A DNA stretch of 34,601 bases, taken from assembly GCA_022563405.1 (NCBI GenBank), contig JADFNK010000023.1, forward strand, positions 1 through 34,601, given 5' to 3'. Of the stretch, positions 1-7,908 are shown in pieces (position 1 is the stretch's first letter; every line of letters starts with the position of its first letter). A program made the translations under genes and the position numbers. The notes under the pieces were generated by a model that saw only the letters and a program-made list of their open reading frames with translations, did not search any database and had not been told where the DNA came from. Source of the DNA: Gemmatimonadota bacterium. GTDB taxonomy: Bacteria; Gemmatimonadota; Gemmatimonadetes; Longimicrobiales; Gaopeijiaceae.

Positions 1-2
1 CT

Positions 3-1214
3 ACGGTCGAGTCGGATGCCCCACCCGGCTCCCACCTCGAGGTCTCGCTGATGACGATCGGCCCCGGGGACGCCGTCTGGGAACGCTTCAGCCACAATGC
101 TCTCGTCATTCGAGATAATCGGGCTCAAACGGAGCTCGCGTACAACTGGGGGATCTTCGACGACCACGACGAGGACTTCATGCTCCGTTTGGCACGAGGC
201 CAAATGCTGTACTCGATGCAGGGCTACGAGGCCTCGCGCTGGCTCGCCGGGTACAGCCGGGGCAACCGCGATGTGTGGCTTCAACGGGTGAATCTCACGC
301 CCGGACAGCGCCTCGAGCTTCAAGCGCTGTTGACCGAGATGAACACGGAGGCCAACCGCTACTATCGCTACGACTACTTTCGGGACAACTGCTCCACTCG
401 CCTGCGTGACGCACTGGATCGGGTCCTCGGCGGACCGATCCGCGCCGCCACGGAAGGCACCGACACCGGGACCACGTATCGCTGGCACACCGCCCGATTG
501 CTCCAGTCTGTGCCGGCTGCCTACGCCGGAATCCAGTTCGTGGTCGGGAACCGCGGTGACGAAACGATCTCCGCCTGGGACGAAATGTTTCTCCCGTTGC
601 GTCTCAAGGAACATCTGGAGGGTGTCCGGATCGTGGATGCGGAGGGAGAGCCAGGTCCTCTCCTCGGCGAGGCGGTGCAGGTGCTGGAAGCCGTACGTGA
701 CCCCGTGCCGCTGGCTGCGCCCGACTTCCTATTCCCCTTGCTCTTGTTGGGTACGGCGCTCGGCGCGTTTTTCGCCGGCTTGGGTTGGGTGGCTGGTGAT
801 GGAAAACGCTGGGGTCGCTGGGCCCTCGCCCTGTCGGGAGCCGCTTGGAGTACCGGAGTGGGCCTGTTGGGCACGGCGTTGCTGCTGTCGTGGTTCTTCA
901 CCGACCACGTCTTCTGGACGTTGAACGAGAACGCGTTTCAGGCGAACCCGGTCTCGCTTCTGCTGGCGCTCGTGCTGATGGTCCTGCTCGTTCGCGACGT
1001 GCTGAACCCAAGCGATGGCCGGTCCGAAATCTGGGCCGGTAAGCGGGTCGGCGCTGTGGCCAAGGTGGTGGGCGGCTTGGCGATCGCTGGACTCTTCGTT
1101 CAGGTGTTCCCGGGCTTCGATCAGGTCAATGGTGAGGTCATGGCGGTGCTGCTTCCCGCTCACGTGGGGCTCGCGTGGGGCGTGCTTCGAGCGTGGCCGC
1201 CCTCCATGGTATGA
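3..1214 (+). CDS. Lnb-like (DUF4105) periplasmic domain plus membrane domain, 5' partial
   Basis: The reading frame is open to the left edge, so the true start lies outside the window; the ATG at 51 falls inside a conserved stretch and is unlikely to be the start. The N-terminal half carries the DUF4105/Lnb_N signature: WERFSHNAL with its His at 93-95, and later YFRDNCSTRLRD with a Cys at 390-392, a likely His/Cys catalytic pair. From about nt 720 on there are about five hydrophobic segments, matching the five-helix membrane domain of Lnb-type proteins. As I recall, Bacteroides Lnb is a lipoprotein N-acyltransferase. The stop overlaps the lnt start (ATGA), so translation is probably coupled. 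Family assignment is good; the exact reaction is inferred. Other DUF4105 proteins have unknown roles. Confidence 0.75.
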   Translation, partial: TVESDAPPGSHLEVSLMTIGPGDAVWERFSHNALVIRDNRAQTELAYNWGIFDDHDEDFMLRLARGQMLYSMQGYEASRWLAGYSRGNRDVWLQRVNLTPGQRLELQALLTEMNTEANRYYRYDYFRDNCSTRLRDALDRVLGGPIRAATEGTDTGTTYRWHTARLLQSVPAAYAGIQFVVGNRGDETISAWDEMFLPLRLKEHLEGVRIVDAEGEPGPLLGEAVQVLEAVRDPVPLAAPDFLFPLLLLGTALGAFFAGLGWVAGDGKRWGRWALALSGAAWSTGVGLLGTALLLSWFFTDHVFWTLNENAFQANPVSLLLALVLMVLLVRDVLNPSDGRSEIWAGKRVGAVAKVVGGLAIAGLFVQVFPGFDQVNGEVMAVLLPAHVGLAWGVLRAWPPSMV

Positions 1215-2803
1215 TTCCGGAGCGAGGCCAACGGCTACTCCCGGCGATATCGGCCTTGTTGGGGGTCAGCGCCTTTCCTCCCTTCCATTTTCTGATCCCG
1301 TCGTTCATTGCGCTCGTCCCGCTAGCGGTCTGGGTGGCAAACCAGAATGACGTCGAGGATGTCTCCGTCTCCAGAAGGGTTTTCCGGGGCGGTGTGTGGT
1401 TTGGTGTGCTCTACTTCGGGCTGCTCCTGTACTGGATGCCTCTCGCGTTGGCGGCCTTCACTTGGTGGGCCTTGCCGGCCTACTTGACCGCGGTCCTGGT
1501 GTTGGCGCTTGGTGCCGGGTGCTTCACCTGGGCGCTCCATCGTTTGACCCATGTTGGCGGAATCCCTCTTTGGTTGGCACTGCCGTTGACGTGGACGGCG
1601 CTCGAGTGGGCGCGAGCCCACCTGCCGGGAGGCCTGGCCTTTCCGTGGTTGGGGCTGGGAACGTCCCTTACCGGCTATCCGGAGCTCGTGGGTTCGGCCG
1701 AGCTGGTTGGTGCGCGCGGGATCACGTTGTGGCTCGCCCTGCTCAACGGGTTGATCGCTGAGGCCGTACTGGCCGCCAAGGCACGGGCCCGGCCTCGAAC
1801 CTTGGTGCGTTGGGCGACGGCGTTCGCTCTCGTGTTGACCGTGCCCGCGGCCTGGGGCTATTGGCGAGCCCGCACCCTTCCCATCCGGGCTGTCGGACGA
1901 ATCACCGTGGTGCAACCCAACGTGGCGGCGCAGTTCAGGTTGGACGGTGTCACGAGCAATGACAGCACAGAGGCCTCTTTGATGCGCCTCTTTCCCGAGG
2001 AAGTGGTCTCCTCGGGTCTCCCCGAGCAGGACGGCTTCTCCCCGGACCTCGTAGTCTGGCCCGAGGTGACGTTCTTTGGACCGATCGAATCCGATGGTCC
2101 GTTGCGGGAACGGGTCCTGGCGGTGGCGGAGAGGTGGTCTGCCCCTGTTGTGTTCGGCGGGATCGGCGAGACCGTGACGGAAGAGGGTAGGGCGATCCCG
2201 ATGAATTCGGCGTTCCTGACGGGGCGGGATGGCCGGCTCACGGATTTCCGATACCACAAACACCGGCTCGTCCCTCTGGTCGAGGGCGTTCCGTTCAGCC
2301 GGGGTGCCTGGCTGGAGGGGGGCATCGAGGTCGATTCCTATGGGACAGGATCGGATTGGCCTCTCGGAACCACGGGGGCGGGCGCCCGTTTCGGCATTCT
2401 CATCTGTAACGAATCCATCTACGCGAGCCACGCACGCACGTTTCGATTGCTGGGGGCCGACTTCCTCTTGAACCTCACCAACGACGGGTGGTTTGGTAGG
2501 GAGGCGTGGTATACCAGAACGTCTGCCCTTTGGCAGCACCCCGCGCATCTGGTCATGAGGGCGATCGAGCAACGGGTCGGTATCGCGAGGGCCGCCAACA
2601 CGGGCTTCTCGCTCTTTGTGGATCCGATCGGACGTGTCTACGGCCGGACCGAGCTGTTTCAGGAGGTCGTCCGTAGCGAGACGGTCTACACGAGTGACGT
2701 TCTGACCGTGTATACGCGTACCGGAGACGTGGCCGGTTCGACGGCTCTGCTCCTGACGCTCGGGCTCCTGGTAATCCCGCTGCCTTGGCGTCGCGCCGCT
2801 TGA
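1211..2803 (+). CDS. lnt: Apolipoprotein N-acyltransferase
   Basis: Lnt transfers an acyl chain from a phospholipid to the N-terminal Cys of diacylated lipoproteins at the periplasmic face of the inner membrane. The 530-residue product has a multi-helix N-terminal half (about residues 5-225) followed by a carbon-nitrogen hydrolase domain. The expected triad is visible: Glu285 in VVWPE, Lys350 in YHKHRLVP and Cys399 in ILICNES, with spacing close to E. coli Lnt. PLVEGVPF and LNLTNDGWFG are also typical. I chose ATG 1211 because it overlaps the upstream stop by 4 nt; an in-frame ATG at 1175 would overlap by 40 nt. The usual Tyr or Phe after the catalytic Cys is Asn here (ICNE), a mild departure. 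Confidence 0.93.
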   Translation: MIPERGQRLLPAISALLGVSAFPPFHFLIPSFIALVPLAVWVANQNDVEDVSVSRRVFRGGVWFGVLYFGLLLYWMPLALAAFTWWALPAYLTAVLVLALGAGCFTWALHRLTHVGGIPLWLALPLTWTALEWARAHLPGGLAFPWLGLGTSLTGYPELVGSAELVGARGITLWLALLNGLIAEAVLAAKARARPRTLVRWATAFALVLTVPAAWGYWRARTLPIRAVGRITVVQPNVAAQFRLDGVTSNDSTEASLMRLFPEEVVSSGLPEQDGFSPDLVVWPEVTFFGPIESDGPLRERVLAVAERWSAPVVFGGIGETVTEEGRAIPMNSAFLTGRDGRLTDFRYHKHRLVPLVEGVPFSRGAWLEGGIEVDSYGTGSDWPLGTTGAGARFGILICNESIYASHARTFRLLGADFLLNLTNDGWFGREAWYTRTSALWQHPAHLVMRAIEQRVGIARAANTGFSLFVDPIGRVYGRTELFQEVVRSETVYTSDVLTVYTRTGDVAGSTALLLTLGLLVIPLPWRRAA

Positions 2804-2828
2804 ACTCGACTCCGGCAATTTTTATATT
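2800..2828 (+). promoter_or_regulatory. Predicted sigma-70-type promoter for rpmE-prfA-prmC
   Basis: TTGAAC at 2800-2805 and TATATT at 2823-2828 are separated by exactly 17 nt. The -35 box overlaps the lnt stop codon. The following leader (about 2835-2904) contains a small possible hairpin, CCTCGG pairing with CTGAGG, before the L31 ribosome binding site. The call rests on sequence match only. Confidence 0.6.
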
Positions 2829-2904
2829 CCTCGGCTGAAGACTGAGGCGCAGGAGTGCTGTGTCGAAGTCGCAGCCCAATGTTGGTCGATTCCGGAGATG
2901 GATC

Positions 2905-3111
2905 ATGAAAAAGGGTATCCACCCCGACTATATGTCGGCTACCGTCACCTGCGCTTGCGGGCATAGGTTTGAGACGATGGCCACACAGCCCGAGGTTCAC
3001 ACGGACATCTGCTCTGTGTGCCATCCGTTCTATACCGGTAAGCAGCGCCTGGTGGACACCGCCGGGCGGGTTGAGCGCTTCAAGAAGCGGTACGACAAAG
3101 TCAGTTCTTAG
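2905..3111 (+). CDS. rpmE: 50S ribosomal protein L31, zinc-binding form
   Basis: This 68-residue protein begins MKKGIHPDY, the standard L31 start; the frame extends upstream to an ATG at 2860 but that part does not resemble L31. GGAG lies just before ATG 2905. Cys16, Cys18, Cys36 and Cys39 (TCACGH and [12 protein letters not shown]) mark the C+ form that binds zinc, as opposed to the zinc-free YkgM-type paralogue. L31 bridges the ribosomal subunits. It stands 24 nt before prfA and is probably co-transcribed with prfA and prmC from the promoter at 2800-2828. Confidence 0.96.
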   Translation: MKKGIHPDYMSATVTCACGHRFETMATQPEVHTDICSVCHPFYTGKQRLVDTAGRVERFKKRYDKVSS

Positions 3112-3135
3112 GCCGGGTGGAGGCCCCGTTCGCCC

Positions 3136-4236
3136 ATGAAAGACCTCGGAGGGGCCGATCCGCGGCTCCTCGAACGCCTCCGCGACGTGCAGCAGCGTTT
3201 CCAGAGCGTGAACGAGGAACTGGCCAGCCCGGACGTCATCCAGAACGTCGATCGACTCAGAGTTCTCGGGCAAGAGCGCGCGGAACTCGAGCCTGTGGTC
3301 CGTGCTGCCGAGGAGCTCCTCCGTCTCGTGGAAGAACACGAGGGTGCGTCGGAGTTGCTCAAAGAGGCCTCGGACCAGGAATTCCGCGATATGGCCGGGG
3401 AGGAGGTCGCGTCTCTGGAATCTCGCATCGAGTTGGTGGGGGCCGAAGCTCGCCTCCTCCTCATCCCCAAGGACCCGCTGGACGATCGCGCCGCTGTCGT
3501 GGAAATCCGGGCGGGAACCGGTGGAGACGAGGCGGGGCTGTTCGCGAGCGACCTTTTCCGCATGTACAAGCGAGTTGCCGAGCGAGAGGGCTGGACCATC
3601 GAGTTGATGAACCTCTCCGAGGGGATCCCCGGGTCCCTCAAGGAGGTCATCTTCACGGTGCGAGGCAAAGGTGTGTACGGACGCCTCCGTTACGAGTCGG
3701 GAGTCCACCGGGTCCAGCGTGTGCCGGAGACCGAGAGCCAGGGCAGGATCCATACGTCCGCAGCGACCGTGGCGGTCTTGCCCGAAGCCGAGGAGGTGGA
3801 TCTGGCGATCGATGCCAAGGACCTACGTTATGATGTGTTCCGCTCCTCCGGTCCGGGCGGTCAGTCCGTGAACACCACCGATTCAGCCGTACGCATCACC
3901 CATATTCCGACCGGGCTCGTGGTGTCCTGCCAGGATGAGAAGTCTCAACTCAAGAACAAGGCCAAGGCCCTCAAGGTGCTACGCAGCCGCCTGCTGGATC
4001 AGAGGATCGCGAAGCAGGAGGCGGAGCGCTCGCGTCAACGGAAGGCGCAAGTCGGAACGGGTGACCGCTCCGCCAAGATCCGGACGTACAACTTCCCTCA
4101 GAGCCGGGTCACCGACCACCGGATCAAACTTACGGTCCACACGCTGGACCAGGTGTTGGATGGAGACCTGAACGACCTGATCGAGGCCCTGCGGCTGGCG
4201 GATCAGGAGGAACGGCTCCAGGGCGAGGCGGAGTGA
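3136..4236 (+). CDS. prfA: Peptide chain release factor 1
   Basis: RF1 ends translation at UAA and UAG. The 366-residue length is normal. The catalytic GGQ is at residues 241-243 within SGPGGQSVN. The stop-codon reading motif is Pro197-Glu198-Thr199, in [14 protein letters not shown]; this corresponds to the P-x-T of RF1 and excludes RF2, which has SPF. The N-terminal coiled-coil domain (about residues 1-100) is intact. The stop codon overlaps the prmC start, fitting the functional link, since PrmC methylates the Gln of this GGQ. Start ATG 3136 gives the expected N-terminus; its ribosome binding site is weak. Confidence 0.97.
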   Translation: MKDLGGADPRLLERLRDVQQRFQSVNEELASPDVIQNVDRLRVLGQERAELEPVVRAAEELLRLVEEHEGASELLKEASDQEFRDMAGEEVASLESRIELVGAEARLLLIPKDPLDDRAAVVEIRAGTGGDEAGLFASDLFRMYKRVAEREGWTIELMNLSEGIPGSLKEVIFTVRGKGVYGRLRYESGVHRVQRVPETESQGRIHTSAATVAVLPEAEEVDLAIDAKDLRYDVFRSSGPGGQSVNTTDSAVRITHIPTGLVVSCQDEKSQLKNKAKALKVLRSRLLDQRIAKQEAERSRQRKAQVGTGDRSAKIRTYNFPQSRVTDHRIKLTVHTLDQVLDGDLNDLIEALRLADQEERLQGEAE

Positions 4237-5192
4237 GCGGCGTCGGACGGACGGCCGAGTCGGAGAGAGATTCCGGGGGCGGCGTGTCGAACACGGGGGA
4301 GCCGTGGACGATCCTCCGCATGATCCTTTGGAGCGCGGAATACCTCAAGAACAAAGGCGTGGAGACCGGGCGCCTGGACGCCGAGTGGCTCCTCGCGACG
4401 GCGTTGGATGTCGAGCGACTTCAGCTCTACCTGCAGTATGATCGCCCCTTGAGCTCCGAGGAGCGGGAGGCCTTCAAGCCGCTGCTCCGTCGCCGCGCCG
4501 GCCGGGAGCCGCTACAGTACATCATCGGTAGGACCGGATTCCGGCAACTCGAGTTGAAGACGGATCCCCGGGTACTGATCCCCCGGCCCGAGACGGAAGT
4601 ACTCGTCCAGGAGGTATTGGATTGGGCGTCGGCCGGGGCAGGAAGTGTTGGACGGGTATCTGATGGGGGTGGCGGACGGGTGTGGGACATGGGGACCGGG
4701 ACCGGCGCCGTGGCACTTTCGCTCGCCGCTGAAGGGACATGGACGAGAGTAGTCGCGACCGACGTCTCGGCCGAAGCCCTCTCCGTGGCGGCGGACAATG
4801 CGGAACGCCACGACTTGAGTGGACTCGTCGAGTTCCGTGAGGGTTCGTTGTTCGAGCCGTTGGAGGAGGGGGAACAATTCGACGTCATCGTGTCGAATCC
4901 GCCGTACATAGCCGACGGCGAGAAGGGGGAGCTCCAACCCGAGGTTCGAGATTGGGAGCCCGCGGAGGCCTTGTTCGCGGGGGAGGACGGATTGGACGTG
5001 ATTCGGCCGCTGGTCGCCGGAGCACCGGAGCGCTTGTTGTCCGGTGGCCTGCTGGCGCTCGAATGTGGCCTCGGCCAAGCCGAACGTGTTGCCGCCGATG
5101 TGAACGCGACCGGCGCGTTCGCCACCGCCCGGATCCGCCCGGACTTGGCTGGGCGCCCACGGGTCGTGATGGCTGAGCGGGTGAGTGGCTGA
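4233..5192 (+). CDS. prmC: Release factor glutamine methyltransferase
   Basis: PrmC (HemK) transfers a methyl group from S-adenosylmethionine to the Gln of the release-factor GGQ. The SAM-binding motif [13 protein letters not shown] follows IPRPETE, and the catalytic NPPY is at residues 222-225. The helical N-terminal substrate domain spans about residues 25-100. The GTG start at 4233 overlaps the prfA stop (GTGA); a second GTG at 4284 would trim a poorly conserved leader of 17 residues. The 3' end is odd: the stop codon (5190-5192) lies within a 16-bp tandem repeat, so the last residues may have been set by repeat slippage. Confidence 0.95.
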   Translation: MSGVGRTAESERDSGGGVSNTGEPWTILRMILWSAEYLKNKGVETGRLDAEWLLATALDVERLQLYLQYDRPLSSEEREAFKPLLRRRAGREPLQYIIGRTGFRQLELKTDPRVLIPRPETEVLVQEVLDWASAGAGSVGRVSDGGGGRVWDMGTGTGAVALSLAAEGTWTRVVATDVSAEALSVAADNAERHDLSGLVEFREGSLFEPLEEGEQFDVIVSNPPYIADGEKGELQPEVRDWEPAEALFAGEDGLDVIRPLVAGAPERLLSGGLLALECGLGQAERVAADVNATGAFATARIRPDLAGRPRVVMAERVSG

Positions 5193-5210
5193 GCGGGTGA
5201 ATGGCTGAAT
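5171..5210 (+). repeat. 16-bp tandem repeat across the prmC stop codon
   Basis: GGCTGAGCGGGTGAGT (5171-5186) is followed directly by GGCTGAGCGGGTGAAT (5187-5202), one mismatch in 16, and then by a partial third copy GGCTGAAT (5203-5210). The prmC TGA at 5190-5192 sits in copy two. Confidence 0.85.
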
Positions 5211-5257
5211 AGATCTCTGAGAATAATTCAAAGAAACATGCTGCTATAGGGAGGCCC

Positions 5258-5614
5258 ATGTCGCGCGTGATGGAGATGGCGAAGGATCTGGGGAAGGCTC
5301 TTGCCCAGACGGAGGAGTACCAGACGCTCAAGCGGACGGTTTCGGGTACGGCCGATGATCCGGAGTTGGCTGAACGGCGGACGGAGTTGGAGGGTCTCGA
5401 AGGCCAGATAGAGGCCGCGCTCCGTGCGGGTAATGAGCCCACCGAGGAGTTGAAGACCGGCTACGAAGCAGCCGTCGGACGCCTTCAGACCAGCGCCACG
5501 TACCAGCGCCTCGTTTCGGCACAGACGAACTTCGACAAGGTTCTGCTCAAGGTGAACAACACGATCCAGGAGGGGATTACCGAGGGCGCCGAGAGCCGGA
5601 TCATCATACCGTAG
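5258..5614 (+). CDS. YlbF/YmcA family protein
   Basis: This 118-residue helical protein resembles the YlbF/YmcA (DUF964) family: an N-terminal MAKDLGKALAQTEEYQTLK segment, a charged middle helix and the C-terminal YQRLVSAQTNFDKVLLKVNNTI segment. In Bacillus, YlbF, YmcA and YaaT form an Fe-S complex linked to RNase Y and RNA processing; whether that role holds here is unknown. No Cys is present, so this protein by itself has no cluster ligand. A strong AGGGAGG lies 7 nt before the ATG. It stands alone between repeat-bearing gaps on both sides, with the phospholipid genes downstream. Confidence 0.75.
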   Translation: MSRVMEMAKDLGKALAQTEEYQTLKRTVSGTADDPELAERRTELEGLEGQIEAALRAGNEPTEELKTGYEAAVGRLQTSATYQRLVSAQTNFDKVLLKVNNTIQEGITEGAESRIIIP

Positions 5615-5618
5615 CATG

Positions 5619-5743
5619 CCGGCAGGGGCGCGTACCGGCAGGGGCACGTAGAGCAAGGGACAATAGGGCAAGGGCAACACGGAGCAAGGGCACACAGAGG
5701 GGTGACAGGAGAGTGACTGAGGCACACAGAGGAGTGACAAGGG
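5619..5743 (+). repeat. Nested short direct repeats between the YlbF and phosphatidyltransferase genes
   Basis: Several degenerate tandem duplications fill this purine-rich gap. CCGGCAGGGGCGCGTA (5619-5634) is repeated as CCGGCAGGGGCACGTA (5635-5650). GAGCAAGGG recurs at 5651 and 5682. GGCACACAGAGG followed by GTGACA recurs at about 5689 and 5721 with a period of 32 nt. The last copy runs into the ribosome binding region (AAGGG at 5739-5743) of the next gene. Confidence 0.8.
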
Positions 5744-5752
5744 CGTAAGGGT

Positions 5753-6385
5753 ATGGGCGGGAATCTGAAGGATCTTCGACATCGGGTATATCCGATCATC
5801 GACCCGATCACCCGTTGGCTGGTGCGGCGTGGGGTACATCCGAATCTCATCACCACGAGTGGATTTGCCGTCACCGTCCTGGCCGGTTTGATGTATGGCA
5901 TCGACCACGTCCGCACGGCCGGGTTCTTCGTTCTCTTGGGTGGAGCCCACGATATCTTCGACGGTCGAGTGGCCCGCCTCAGCGGTCTTCAGTCCAAGTT
6001 CGGCGCCTTCTATGATTCCGTGCTCGACAGGATCAGCGAAGTCGCCATCTACATCGGGCTCATCTCACTCTACAACCAGTACGAGATGTCGCTTCTGAAC
6101 ATCGGAATGATCTACATGATCGTCCTGGCCATGGCGGGCTCGCTCATCATCAGCTACTCCCGTGCAAGAGCGGAGACCCTCGGACTGGACTGCTCGGTCG
6201 GCCTCATGCAAAGAGCCGAGCGGATTATCCTTCTCGGGGTGGGATCCTTGATCTTCGGCCTGAGCTGGGATGGCCTTGTGCTCAGCGGCATCATTGTGAT
6301 TTTTGCTATCCTTACGAACACCACTGCGATTCACCGAATCGTTTGGGTCCACCGGCAAGCGGCGGGTGTACCTCTCGACGAGTGA
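5753..6385 (+). CDS. CDP-alcohol phosphatidyltransferase, candidate phosphatidylinositol-phosphate synthase
   Basis: This 210-residue membrane enzyme joins a CDP-activated lipid to an alcohol. The full family motif D-x2-D-G-x2-A-R-x8-G-x3-D-x3-D is present as Asp67, Asp70, Gly71, Ala74, Arg75, Gly84, Asp88 and Asp92. About five to six hydrophobic helices follow or flank it. The alcohol cannot be read from this motif. Because the next gene makes inositol-3-phosphate, inositol-phosphate is the most attractive acceptor, giving phosphatidylinositol-phosphate. PgsA (glycerol-3-phosphate acceptor) is the main alternative. The ATG at 5753 has AAGGG 9 nt upstream, inside a repeat. Confidence 0.85.
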   Translation: MGGNLKDLRHRVYPIIDPITRWLVRRGVHPNLITTSGFAVTVLAGLMYGIDHVRTAGFFVLLGGAHDIFDGRVARLSGLQSKFGAFYDSVLDRISEVAIYIGLISLYNQYEMSLLNIGMIYMIVLAMAGSLIISYSRARAETLGLDCSVGLMQRAERIILLGVGSLIFGLSWDGLVLSGIIVIFAILTNTTAIHRIVWVHRQAAGVPLDE

Positions 6386-6467
6386 AACCCGCGGGTGCGG
6401 CCTATTGTGGCATCCGCAACGTGGCCCACTGTACTTCAACAGCCTTTACAGACGATGACCTCGTGAC

Positions 6468-6513
6468 TCGAGCATCGATTTATCGAGCATCCATTTAATC
6501 GAGCATCCATTTA
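6468..6513 (+). repeat. Three iteron-like 15-bp repeats upstream of ino1
   Basis: TCGAGCATCGATTTA (6468-6482), TCGAGCATCCATTTA (6483-6497) and TCGAGCATCCATTTA (6499-6513) are three near-identical direct repeats with start-to-start spacing of 15 and 16 nt. The last runs into a perfect palindrome CATTTAAATG (6508-6517). They end about 12 nt before the ino1 ribosome binding site and are much more AT-rich than their surroundings, so they could be a regulator binding array or part of the promoter. No clear -35/-10 pair was found. Confidence 0.8.
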
Positions 6514-6537
6514 AATGATTGACCAAGGAGATACAAC

Positions 6538-7851
6538 GTGAAAGAACGTCCTGAGATTCGACCGGCGGGGGGACGCCTCGGTATCCTGCTTCCGGGCATG
6601 GGCGCCGTCGCCACCACCACCATCGCGGGTGTCCTGCTCACGCGGCAGGGGTTGGCGAAGCCCATCGGGAGTCTCACTCAGATGAACACGATTCGTCTGG
6701 GTCAGCGCACCGAGAACCGTACCCCTCTCATCAAGGACTTCATCGCGTTGGCGGCGTTGGACGACATCGTATTCGGTGGCTGGGATCCGATCCCGGACAA
6801 TGCGTACGAGAGCGCCGTCAACGCGGGCGTGCTGCGGGCCGAACACCTCGATCCTATCAAAGACGAGCTGTCGGCCATCACCCCTATGTCGGCTGCGTTC
6901 GACACGGAGTACGTGACCCGGCTCGACGGTCCGAACAAGAAGACCGGGGCCAACAAGCGGGAGATCGCGGAGGCGCTCCGCGAGGACATCCGAAACTTCA
7001 AGACGGAGAACGGTTGCGACCGCCTGGTCATGGTCTGGTGCGGCTCGACGGAGATCTTCCTCCGCGCGGGACCGACGCACGAGACCATGGAGTCCTTCGA
7101 GAAGGCGATGGAGCAGAACGATCCATCGATTGCACCGAGCATGCTGTACGCCTACGCCGCATTGATGGAGGGCGTCCCTTACGCCAACGGAGCCCCCAAT
7201 CTCTCGGCTGACTTTCCCGCGTTCGAGGACTACGCCAAGGAGAACGGCCTTCCCATCATCGGGAAGGACTTCAAGACTGGCCAGACGCTCATGAAGACCA
7301 TCCTGGCCCCTGGATTCAAGGCCCGCATGTTGGGCGTTCACGGTTGGTTCAGCACGAACATCCTCGGCAACCGTGACGGAGCCGTTCTGGATGATCCGGC
7401 CAGCTTCAAGACCAAGGAGGAGTCGAAGCTGGGGGCGCTCGATCACATACTTCAGCCGGAGCTCTATCCAGACCTGTACGGGGACCTCTATCACAAAGTC
7501 CGGATCAACTACTACCCGCCACGCGGAGACGACAAGGAGGGTTGGGACAACATCGACATCTTCGGGTGGCTGGGATACAAGATGCAGATCAAGGTCAATT
7601 TCTTATGCAAGGACTCGATCCTGGCCGCACCGCTCGTGCTCGATCTGGCCCTGTTCATGGACCTTGCGGGACGCGCCGGGTTGGGCGGAATCCAGGAGTG
7701 GCTTTCGTTCTACTTCAAGAGTCCACAGTGCGCGCCGGGTCTCTATCCAGAGCATGATCTCTTTATCCAGAACTGGAAGCTCAAGAACACACTTCGGTGG
7801 CTCGCCGGAGAGGAGCAGATCACGCACTTGGGCCGCGAGTATTACGAGTAG
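6538..7851 (+). CDS. ino1: Inositol-3-phosphate synthase (myo-inositol-1-phosphate synthase)
   Basis: The enzyme converts glucose-6-phosphate to 1D-myo-inositol 3-phosphate using bound NAD, the first committed step to inositol. The 437-residue product shows the NAD-binding LPGMGAVATTTIAG near residues 18-31, NKKTGANKREI, VWCGSTEIF, KDFKTGQT, STNILGNRDGAVLDDP and the C-terminal KDSILAAPLVLDLALF, all typical of the family. The GTG start at 6538 is preceded by AAGGAG with 7-nt spacing. Placement after a CDP-alcohol phosphatidyltransferase suggests that the product feeds phosphatidylinositol synthesis. No inositol monophosphatase lies in the window. Three direct repeats upstream may control it. 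Confidence 0.95.
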   Translation: MKERPEIRPAGGRLGILLPGMGAVATTTIAGVLLTRQGLAKPIGSLTQMNTIRLGQRTENRTPLIKDFIALAALDDIVFGGWDPIPDNAYESAVNAGVLRAEHLDPIKDELSAITPMSAAFDTEYVTRLDGPNKKTGANKREIAEALREDIRNFKTENGCDRLVMVWCGSTEIFLRAGPTHETMESFEKAMEQNDPSIAPSMLYAYAALMEGVPYANGAPNLSADFPAFEDYAKENGLPIIGKDFKTGQTLMKTILAPGFKARMLGVHGWFSTNILGNRDGAVLDDPASFKTKEESKLGALDHILQPELYPDLYGDLYHKVRINYYPPRGDDKEGWDNIDIFGWLGYKMQIKVNFLCKDSILAAPLVLDLALFMDLAGRAGLGGIQEWLSFYFKSPQCAPGLYPEHDLFIQNWKLKNTLRWLAGEEQITHLGREYYE

Positions 7852-7908
7852 TGGAACTGCCTCCTCCAACGCCGCCCACTGTTACTCCTCCAACGGCCTT
7901 CTAAGAAG

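Noticed and set aside
1322-2818. 498-codon open frame antisense to lnt
   Set aside because: It lies wholly opposite a well-supported gene, is rich in Arg, Pro and Gly with no recognisable motif, and such frames are common in GC-rich DNA.
3117-3833. 238-codon + frame overlapping prfA
   Set aside because: prfA is certain in the other frame; this product is Arg/Gly/Pro-rich without motifs.
6468-6513. Replication origin iterons
   Set aside because: The repeats resemble iterons, but there is no initiator gene or DnaA-box cluster near them; a regulatory array before ino1 is simpler.
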